Shown here: piece by piece, positions 29,787-36,505 of the stretch
Position numbering within the stretch: position 1 is the stretch's first letter
Layout: each line of letters begins with the position of its first letter
Source: Phycisphaerae bacterium
GTDB lineage: Bacteria; Planctomycetota; Phycisphaerae; JAJVII01
DNA: 64,000 nucleotides
Assembly (NCBI GenBank): GCA_022072085.1
Contig: JAJVII010000005.1
Span: 19,454 to 83,453, forward strand
Direction of reading: 5' to 3'
Notes under the pieces: model-generated
Database searches by the model: none
What the model was told of the DNA's origin: nothing
What the model saw: the letters and a program-made list of their open reading frames with translations, nothing else
Translations under genes and position numbers: made by a program

Positions 29787-30151
29787 ATAAGCAGGTGGAG
29801 TAAGAGCCTCCTCCCGAGCAGGCGGGGCGGCGCGCGAGACGGCCTATCCGCCGGAACTGGACATGGTCATGCTCGGCGCCAAGCTGAAGGCCCCCCGACG
29901 GCCAGATGTTGTGGCCGGTATACGACTGCACGAAGAACGCCTGGTTCGGAGCGAAACTCGGTGGCACCGACCCGATGGGAAAGAACGCGTTCGACGTGAG
30001 CATGGCGCTGGTCTACGATCCCAACCGCAGACTAGTCTGGACCGTGGACGCCAACGGCCAACTCTCCGTGCTTCGGTTCGCCCCCAAGACCGCGGACCTG
30101 GCGGACCTCAATCAACTCCCCGCGCCTTCCGATGCACCGAAGGCCCAATGA
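29787..30151 (+). pseudogene. 5'-truncated, frameshifted gene fragment (beta-propeller-like tail)
   Basis: One frame reads TAYPPELDMVMLGAKLKAP until a run of six C at about 29893. The homologous sequence seems to continue in another frame as GQMLWPVYDCTKNAWF, then SMALVYDPNRRLVWTVDANGQ, VLRF and a stop at 30151. One C too many would explain the shift. The pattern (YDP.R.LVW, VLRF) suggests the end of a Kelch/PQQ-like repeat protein whose N-terminal part is missing. It could also be a sequencing error in a homopolymer, but the missing 5' part still makes it a remnant. Confidence 0.5.
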
Positions 30152-30276
30152 CTTCGTATCCCTGTTCCCAACGGCCGGTGAATGGTCCTGACTACAGCGA
30201 CAGTTTCGCCGAGGTTGGACGTCGTCGGTTGGCAGGGAAGATTTGACAAAAGTTCGCCATGTGTTAGGTTATTCAC

Positions 30277-31824
30277 ATGCTCATCATCTCTGGAACTTCC
30301 CGCGAGCAGAGCAGGCGAGACTTACTCGACCAGTTGTGCCAGGCCAGGATTCCGACACGGCTGGCCGTTCCCCGGTCGCACTTGGTGGCAACGTCCCTGC
30401 CGTGGCGGGAATACTGGAACCCGTGCCGGCCGTTCTTCCAGGCGGACGCGCGGCTAGTCCAACGACTTAACCGGTTGAAGAAGGCGTGGTTAGGTATCTT
30501 GCGAAGGCCTGCCGACAGACTGTGCCAGATGCGATACTGCTGGCGGTATTTCGGCCTTCTCCATCACACCTTGCGCATTGCCGTGCAGGAACCAGAGCGC
30601 TCGGCACCACTGACGGCAATCCGTCGAATAATCGGCTTCGAGACCTTTGGCTTGGAGGCATTGGGGGAGGCTGGCGTCGCCGCCGGCACAGTCGCTGAAC
30701 GGAATCCGCTATTCCTGCTGGGGCAGTTGGGAGGGGCACCAACCGTTCCGACTCCGCGGCAAGTGCCGCTTCTACGACCTAGCGACTGCGATGATATCTT
30801 TTACTACTATCGACAGCTCTTCGTGCCCGGCCCCCCGTCCCGAACGCTCTTGCTGAGCCCGACCACCCGGTTGCCCGCGCGGCCACAGAGTTTCATTCCG
30901 ATCGACCGCATCACCCGGCTGGTCAGCGACCGCGCTGATCCCTACTGGAAGCCCCGAGCGCGGTTGCTAGCCCGCCGCATTCTCAAGCCGTTGATTACGG
31001 CGCGGGTCTCAGGGGCTTCATCCACCTCGCCGCTCACCGTGCTCGATCTCGGAGCGGGAACGGGGCACCTGATCGCCAAGGCATGGACGTACTTGGGAAA
31101 GCTGTCTCCCGCGGATCGTCCAGCCGTCGCGTTCCATTTCGTAGACAGCAATCCACCCGCCTTTGGCCGGTCGTTCGGGCTCTCGCGCCACGGCGACGGC
31201 GTCGCGCATGTGGAGTGGACGACGGCTGACTATCGAAGCCTTGTCGACGATGACGAATGGCTGGCGAAATGCGGTCCCTTTGACTGGACATTCGCGTGCC
31301 GGATACTGGACAACGCGAGCAATTTCATGATCGAACAACTGTGCGGGCATGCTCGGCAAGGCTTGGAATGCCTCCCGCACTCCTGTCTGGCACCACGGCG
31401 TCAGCCAGAAGGAATGACTCGCCTTCAGGTCTCCTGCACTCGCAGGCAATACAACGGTGGAACCGTTCTTCCGCAGTATTCGCTTCGCGATTACTTCTCC
31501 GCCCTGCAGGTGCTGGAGACTAGTACGATCGAGAACCTGCACGAAGGTGAATGGTATCTGCCTGTCCGTCGATTCAATCCCGGCTGCCTGATTACGCCCA
31601 GCGGGAGGAGCCTGATCGCACAACTCTTGAAAGTGAGTCGGGCCGTGATTATCGAAGATGTGGACGTCGAGCCGGCGCATCTGAAACAACACCGTGCGGA
31701 TTTTGGACTGGCCGGGACGGCTGCGGTCTTCTGCACCGGTGACGGCTTCCGAACCGAGGCGAGGCAGTACGTCATCACCGCGCCCTTCTGGGCCGATCAG
31801 CTCAAAGGCGAGCGTCTATGGTGA
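30277..31824 (+). CDS. SAM-dependent methyltransferase-like protein paired with a radical SAM enzyme
   Basis: A 515-residue protein. The first ~245 residues match nothing I recognise (Arg-rich, with WREYWNPCRPFFQADARLV). At about residues 255-265 lies VLDLGAGTGHL, the motif I of class I methyltransferases, followed by an acidic strand (FHFVDSNPP) and a motif-IV-like region (FDWTFACRILDNASNF). The last ~120 residues have mixed beta/alpha character. Target (DNA, RNA, protein or small molecule) is unknown. The stop overlaps the start of the radical SAM gene by 7 bp, which implies translational coupling and joint function. Confidence 0.6.
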   Translation: MLIISGTSREQSRRDLLDQLCQARIPTRLAVPRSHLVATSLPWREYWNPCRPFFQADARLVQRLNRLKKAWLGILRRPADRLCQMRYCWRYFGLLHHTLRIAVQEPERSAPLTAIRRIIGFETFGLEALGEAGVAAGTVAERNPLFLLGQLGGAPTVPTPRQVPLLRPSDCDDIFYYYRQLFVPGPPSRTLLLSPTTRLPARPQSFIPIDRITRLVSDRADPYWKPRARLLARRILKPLITARVSGASSTSPLTVLDLGAGTGHLIAKAWTYLGKLSPADRPAVAFHFVDSNPPAFGRSFGLSRHGDGVAHVEWTTADYRSLVDDDEWLAKCGPFDWTFACRILDNASNFMIEQLCGHARQGLECLPHSCLAPRRQPEGMTRLQVSCTRRQYNGGTVLPQYSLRDYFSALQVLETSTIENLHEGEWYLPVRRFNPGCLITPSGRSLIAQLLKVSRAVIIEDVDVEPAHLKQHRADFGLAGTAAVFCTGDGFRTEARQYVITAPFWADQLKGERLW

Positions 31825-32774
31825 GCCTGGATCGCCGAGTTCGTAAGGGCCCGGTCCTGACACGGTCGTCGCTACCATGCCTGAGGCACGCGGCCAGCGT
31901 CAACCTCACCGAGGGCTGCGCCCACCAGTGCATTTACTGCTACTCACAGGGATACTCCAATTTTCCCGGCCCCGGCCGCGTCGTCCTGTTTGAGAATACG
32001 CCCGAGCAACTGGCCGCGGAACTCAGACGCAAACGAAGGCCGCCGCGACGGGTGTACTTCAGCCCGTCGAGCGACCCCTTTCAGCCGCCGCCGGCGGTGC
32101 AGGAGGCGACGGCCCGCTCGATGTCGATCCTCCTACGGGCCGGCGTCGAGGTGGCGTTCCTGACCAAGGGCAGCATGGGTCCGTCCGTCATCGAACAACT
32201 CGCCCAATCATCGGAAAGAGTCTTCGCACAGGTCGGGATCACGACAACGAACCCGGCAATGGCCGAGGCGTTCGAGCCCTACGCCGCTTCACCCGCACAG
32301 CGGCTGGAGACGATCGACCAGTTGATCCAGGCCGGCATTCGGGTGCGGCCGCGACTCGATCCGCTGATTCCGGGCCTGACCGACACAGACGACTGCTTTA
32401 CTGAGATCCTCTGCCGGTTGGCCGAACGCGGAGTCCGCTCCGTCGCCGCCAGTTACCTTTTTCTTAGGCCGGCTTTCGCCCGCCGTCTGCTCGAACAGAT
32501 GCAGAGCCTCGGGCAGTCGCCCACCATGCGTTGGGTCTTGCAGCGCGGAGTGAACGGCCTTGGTAGCAGCCAAGTGCTGCCAGCCGTCGAACGGCAACAG
32601 CGATTCGCTCCCCTTCGGGCGATGGCCGCCAAGTACGGCATCTCCGTTCACGTCTGTTCGTGCAAGAACCCCGACGTCGCCGAGGCCGAGGCATGCCAGA
32701 TTGCGGGACCGCCGTTCGCCCAATCCAGTTCCGAGCCAGTCGGCCTGTTCAGCCAGCCATCAGCCCCTGATTGA
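31818..32774 (+). CDS. Radical SAM protein, SPL (spore photoproduct lyase)-like family
   Basis: A 318-residue protein; the ATG at 31818 has AAAGG about 9 bases upstream. Its 4Fe-4S cluster motif is C34-x3-C38-x2-C41 (GCAHQCIYCYS), followed by the radical SAM barrel with YFSPSSDPFQP and FLTKGSM, phrases typical of SPL/SplB-like and Rv2578c-like proteins. A further Cys pair near the end (HVCSCKNPD) may bind another cluster or a partner. It is too divergent to be called DNA-repair SPL. Coupled to the methyltransferase-like gene upstream, it may modify a shared substrate by radical methylation or sulfur chemistry; this is inference. Confidence 0.75.
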   Translation: MVSLDRRVRKGPVLTRSSLPCLRHAASVNLTEGCAHQCIYCYSQGYSNFPGPGRVVLFENTPEQLAAELRRKRRPPRRVYFSPSSDPFQPPPAVQEATARSMSILLRAGVEVAFLTKGSMGPSVIEQLAQSSERVFAQVGITTTNPAMAEAFEPYAASPAQRLETIDQLIQAGIRVRPRLDPLIPGLTDTDDCFTEILCRLAERGVRSVAASYLFLRPAFARRLLEQMQSLGQSPTMRWVLQRGVNGLGSSQVLPAVERQQRFAPLRAMAAKYGISVHVCSCKNPDVAEAEACQIAGPPFAQSSSEPVGLFSQPSAPD

Positions 32775-33102
32775 CCCTGCGTCAACCCGCACAAGCGGGA
32801 CTCTGCCAAGAGGGAGGCTGGCCGTCATGGGTTCGCAAATTATGGTAATCACTTAGGTTACGAATTCACATTCCATGCATTACCCTAACTAGCGCTTGCA
32901 TCGAACTCTTCCCTAATCAATCGGAGAACCATGACGGCGCCGCAAGTTAGGTGAGGCGGCTCATAGCTGTACTTGCACCTGTACTTGCACTTCCTACAGT
33001 CCCGCGTAGACGCTGTAGACGCTGGTGGCACGGAATCGGCCTTGGCGGGCGGGTGGCGGGGCGGGCCGGAGGGGGCGCAAGTCGCGACGGGGGTACGCGA
33101 TA

Positions 33103-33133
33103 GACGCCGGTGTCTTCAATAGACGCCGGCGTC
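33103..33133 (-). terminator. Hairpin just after the tRNA-Gly 3' end
   Basis: GACGCCGGTGTC (33103-33114) and the perfect palindrome GACGCCGGCGTC (33122-33133) can pair over 12 bp with a 7-base loop. On the minus strand this lies 6-36 bases downstream of the tRNA 3' end, where a tRNA transcription terminator would be. It lacks a T-run. Confidence 0.4.
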
Positions 33134-33138
33134 ATAAA

Positions 33139-33180
33139 AGCGGGCGATGGGATTCGAACCCACGACGTCCAGCTTGGGAA
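33139..33180 (-). other. Partial tRNA-Gly(CCC), 3' half only: putative attachment (att) site
   Basis: Read on the minus strand, these 42 bases begin in the anticodon loop (TTCCCAA, anticodon CCC) and continue through the 3' anticodon stem (GCTGG), a T-arm (GTGGGTTCGAATCCCAT) and the acceptor 3' strand (CGCCCGCT). The 5' half of the tRNA is absent: the base-pairing partner CCAGC is not next to the loop, where CGTCCG is found instead. A tRNA 3' half ending exactly in the anticodon loop is the typical duplicated core left by tyrosine-recombinase integration. The polarity places the mobile element at higher coordinates. Confidence 0.75.
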
Positions 33181-33597
33181 CGGACGACGATCCGGGTCTA
33201 TCGCTCGCGTTTGTCAAGACTTACGCACCATGCGCCACGACCTCGCACCAATCCTTGCACCAGCGTCGCGCCACGCCCCCGATAGGCTATCCCTGGGGGT
33301 TCATGCCCTCAGCCGGTCGCTCAGCGCCGTCAGGAATCCGCACGCCCGCTCCCAGGCGGCATCGAAGTCAGTAGCTCCACCAGCCGGCAGAAGGTGCATC
33401 AAGTTCCGCTGCCAGTCCGCCCGGCGGCCGAGAGACGACTGAGTGCCATTGCGGCCGGAGCCGACAAGGTTCCACGTTGTTTAGTCCTACACACGATCTT
33501 CGCCCGTTACGAGAAATCCGCGTATAGGACTAACCGCCTGATACGCCTCGGTCACTCCGTGCCGTTGTGCAGGCGAGGTCGGCACGACATACATCAG

Positions 33598-34647
33598 CTA
33601 CTGCTCGGCGATCACTTCCCACCTCGCACCACGCCCACGGCCGACCAGTCGCACCTGGCCGGCCTTCTTCATCTCGCCCAGCACCTTCTTCACCTGCTGC
33701 ACGCTGACGCCCGGAAGCTGGCCCCGCAGATCGCCCAGCGTGAACGGCCCGACCTGGGCACGGACGGCATTACGCACCAGTTCCCCCTTGGCCGGCCGAC
33801 GCGAAGCCGATTCCACCTGAGCGGCAAAGTCCTGATACGCCCGACGGACGAAGCCCAGGAAGTAGTTCCACCACGGCACGACGACGTTCTTGCCCTCGTG
33901 CCAGCCATTGGAGCACTCGCCCAGCACCCGATAGTAGTCGGCCTTGGTTTCCTCCACGATTCGTTCCATGCTCACGTATCGGCCAACCTCGAACCCGTGC
34001 CCAAGCAGAAGGAACGTCGTCAACAGCCGCGATACCCGGCCATTGCCGTCGCGGAACGGGTGGACGCACAGGAAGTCAAAGACGAACGTGGCCGCCGTCA
34101 GCAGCGGTGGGATGGCCGAATCCTCGGACGCCTCCCGGTAATTGCCGCACAGCTCTGCAATGGCCTTGGGTGTGTCCTTGGCTGCGGTAGGCTTGAATCG
34201 GACGGTTCGCTGGCCGTCGGGCAGGAACTCGATGATCTCGTTGTCCCGTCGCTTCCACTGCCCCGCGTCCCCGGCCAACCCGCCTTGGGCCGTCGCGTGC
34301 AGGTGTAGGATCACCTTCGGCTCGACGGCCACGCGGAACTTGCGGGTGAATATCCAGTCCAACGCCTTGCGGTAGCCCGCCAGTTCCTCTTCGGAGCGAT
34401 CGCGGGGCCTAGCCTTGCCCAATACCACCGGCCGCAGGCGCCCCGGCTCGACCGTCACGCCTTCGATCCGGTTGGACGACTCGGCGCTCTGGATGATGGC
34501 CTGCTCGCGCAAGGCCGCCAGGACCTCCGGCCGCTGCCGCATCCAGAGCTCCTGCTTGCCCCGGGCCTCCATGCAATCGCCAAGCAGCCAACTCGTGCTC
34601 ACCGGGACAGAGAGCCGCCTCAACCGATCCGCCTGCAAGGAAAGCAT
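33598..34647 (-). CDS. Fic-domain protein (AMPylase-type, with N-terminal inhibitory motif)
   Basis: A 349-residue protein; the ATG at 34647 has a full AAAGGAGG 7 bases upstream. The Fic motif HPFRDGNGR is complete at 196-204, so it should transfer AMP (or another nucleotide moiety) from NTP to target hydroxyls. The inhibitory helix motif [S/T]xxxE[G/N] occurs at residues 58-63 (SNRIEG), N-terminal to the Fic core, as in class II Fic proteins that restrain themselves. The N-terminal Fic_N-like domain and a C-terminal winged-helix-like part (LRGQLPGVSVQQVKKVLGEM) complete it. Being self-inhibited, it needs no antitoxin gene, and none is seen. It is the first gene inside the putative att site. 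Confidence 0.88.
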   Translation of the reverse strand: MLSLQADRLRRLSVPVSTSWLLGDCMEARGKQELWMRQRPEVLAALREQAIIQSAESSNRIEGVTVEPGRLRPVVLGKARPRDRSEEELAGYRKALDWIFTRKFRVAVEPKVILHLHATAQGGLAGDAGQWKRRDNEIIEFLPDGQRTVRFKPTAAKDTPKAIAELCGNYREASEDSAIPPLLTAATFVFDFLCVHPFRDGNGRVSRLLTTFLLLGHGFEVGRYVSMERIVEETKADYYRVLGECSNGWHEGKNVVVPWWNYFLGFVRRAYQDFAAQVESASRRPAKGELVRNAVRAQVGPFTLGDLRGQLPGVSVQQVKKVLGEMKKAGQVRLVGRGRGARWEVIAEQ

Positions 34648-34890
34648 GACTCACCTCCTTTATAGTAGCCTAAGAATAGCCTATTATCGGCAGCAGTAGC
34701 CAATTATTCCCGGGAAAACCGGAGTGTCCCTTCGCGTGGATTCTCCGCCCACTTAGGAACCATCCGCCACAGGATCCCACCAATCCCTGCACGATGAAAA
34801 CACGGGCTAATATGTTATCTGTATAGTGCCGATGTACGGCTACAAGGACAACGTATTCCCTTTAGATATACGTCGTGGTAGAATCCTGGT

Positions 34891-35202
34891 ATGAATGCGA
34901 CGACGCTATCGTTGGTGGGGCCGGCGGAGATGGGGAAGTCGCTGGCCGATCGAGCCAAGGCACTCCGCCTACTCAAAGGCTGGACACGGAACACGCTGGC
35001 TGCACGAGCCGGTGTGTCGGCCGCCTCGCTGAAGCGGTTCGAGACGACCGGCAAGGCATCGCTGGATCTGGTGCTCAAGGTCGCCCACGCCCTGGCCCGG
35101 CTAGAGGAATTCAGCAGGCTGCTCCAGCCGCCGCCGGCGCAAAGCATCGAGGAACTCGAACAGCGAGCCACCAAGCCCCCCCGCAAGCGAGGCCGGATAT
35201 GA
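34891..35202 (+). CDS. hipB: HipB-like XRE-family antitoxin/regulator
   Basis: A 103-residue protein with one helix-turn-helix of the XRE/Cro type at about residues 20-75 (RAKALRLLKGWTRNTLAARA, GVSAASLKRFE). The C-terminal tail (PPPAQSIEELEQRATKPP) resembles those of HipB-like proteins that contact HipA. The stop overlaps the hipA start in ATGA (35199-35202), so the two are translationally coupled. Upstream at 34824-34842 is an imperfect palindrome (TAGTGCCGATGTACGGCTA) that could be its operator, as hipBA operons are usually autorepressed. Fic is transcribed divergently from the other side of the ~240-bp gap. Confidence 0.8.
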   Translation: MNATTLSLVGPAEMGKSLADRAKALRLLKGWTRNTLAARAGVSAASLKRFETTGKASLDLVLKVAHALARLEEFSRLLQPPPAQSIEELEQRATKPPRKRGRI

Positions 35203-36428
35203 AGAAGCTGGAGGTCCACTTCAGCCGCAGTCCTGAAGACGCGACGACCGTCGGCACGCTGGCCGAAGACCGCGGGCGGGTCTACTTCCAGTACGCCGCC
35301 GAGTTCCTGGCGACCGGCCTGAACTTGTCGCCCTTTCGTCTACCCTTCGAGCCGGGCCTGTTCGAGCATACCGACCGCGACTTCGGTCCCCTGCCCGGCC
35401 TGTTCGATGACTCCCTGCCCGACGGCTGGGGCCTGCTGCTGATGGACCGCCACTTCCGCTCCCGAGGCATGAACCCGGCCGAGGTCAGCCCGCTGGACCG
35501 GCTCACGTGGCTTGGCACGCGGACAATGGGCGCGTTAACCTATCACCCACCGGCCGACTGCGAGAACGTCGACGCCGATATGTTCGACCTACACGAGCTG
35601 GCCCGCAATTCGCAGGAGATCCTGGCCGGCACGGCTGCGGAAGTCCTGCCGCAGCTGGTGCGTGCCGGCGGGTCGCCTGGCGGCGCCCGGCCAAAGGTGC
35701 TCGTCGGCTTCAATCCGGCCACGGGCGGCATCATCTCCGGCGAGGACGACCTGCCCGACGGCTTCGAGCACTGGATCGTCAAGTTCCCGGCCAAGGCCGA
35801 CACGCCCGACGCCGGCGCCGTCGAGTACGCCTACTCGCTCATGGCCCGCGCCGCCGGCATCGACATGCCGCCCACCCGGTTGTTTCAGACCACCCAGGGC
35901 GACCGGTTCTTCGGCATTCAGCGGTTCGACCGTGCCGGCCGCCGGCGGTTCCACGTCCACACGTTCGGCAATCTGATCCAGTCCAATTTCCGCATCCCGT
36001 CAGCCGACTACGCCGACCTGCTCAAGGCCACGTCGCTGCTGACGCGGAACCACCAGGACGTCCTGCGGGTCTTCCGCCTGATGGTTTTCAACGTCCTGGC
36101 CCACAACCGCGACGACCACGTGAAGAACTTCGCCTTCATCCTGGACGACGCAACCGGCGAATGGCGCCTGTCACCCGCGTACGACCTGTCCTTCACGCCC
36201 GGCCCCGGCGGCGAGCACACGATGACGCTGGCCGGCGAGGGAAAGAACCCAGGCCGGCCGCACATGCTGCGCCTGGCCCAACAGGCCGATGTGTCCGACC
36301 GCGAAGCCGCGACGCTCATCGACCAAGCGCAGGCCGCTGTCGCCGGCTGGCCGCACTTCGCCGCTGAAGCGAACGTCGTGAAGAGGATCGCCAAGGGGAT
36401 CGCCGAGTCGATTGCACCGCCAAAGTAG
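35199..36428 (+). CDS. hipA: HipA-family serine/threonine kinase toxin
   Basis: A 409-residue protein starting at the ATG overlapping hipB. It has an N-terminal Couple_hipA-like domain (about 1-105), a phosphate-loop region (PGGARPKVLVGF, about 160-172), the ATP-binding Lys (HWIVKFPAK) and kinase motifs D306 (HNRDDHVKN) and D329 (SPAYDL), close to D309 and D332 of E. coli HipA. All catalytic residues appear intact. HipA phosphorylates aminoacyl-tRNA synthetases or other targets, causing growth arrest or persistence; the target here is unknown. The pair sits in the putative mobile element, where toxin-antitoxins commonly stabilise or defend. Confidence 0.9.
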   Translation: MKKLEVHFSRSPEDATTVGTLAEDRGRVYFQYAAEFLATGLNLSPFRLPFEPGLFEHTDRDFGPLPGLFDDSLPDGWGLLLMDRHFRSRGMNPAEVSPLDRLTWLGTRTMGALTYHPPADCENVDADMFDLHELARNSQEILAGTAAEVLPQLVRAGGSPGGARPKVLVGFNPATGGIISGEDDLPDGFEHWIVKFPAKADTPDAGAVEYAYSLMARAAGIDMPPTRLFQTTQGDRFFGIQRFDRAGRRRFHVHTFGNLIQSNFRIPSADYADLLKATSLLTRNHQDVLRVFRLMVFNVLAHNRDDHVKNFAFILDDATGEWRLSPAYDLSFTPGPGGEHTMTLAGEGKNPGRPHMLRLAQQADVSDREAATLIDQAQAAVAGWPHFAAEANVVKRIAKGIAESIAPPK

Positions 36429-36505
36429 CCGCGCCCGGAGGCGGTGAAACTGCCGGCGAAACATTTACGTTTGGCGGTCCTGATACCAGCCCTCGGCGAT
36501 CCCGA

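Larger units (their letters stand above)
32775..33597. other. 823-bp gene-free junction region around the putative att site
   Basis: No gene is supported. From left to right it holds paired short repeats (32968-33023), a hairpin of TAGACGCC-type repeats (33100-33133), the tRNA-Gly 3' half (33139-33180) and ~400 bp with no recognisable product. Apparent small frames over the tRNA piece (GFEPTTSSLG, GIRTHDVQLG) are the well-known spurious translations of tRNA sequence. Confidence 0.7.

Noticed and set aside
33110..33442. Small plus-strand frames containing GIRTHDVQLG and GFEPTTSSLG
   Set aside because: These are translations of the tRNA-Gly fragment, a well-known source of false genes.
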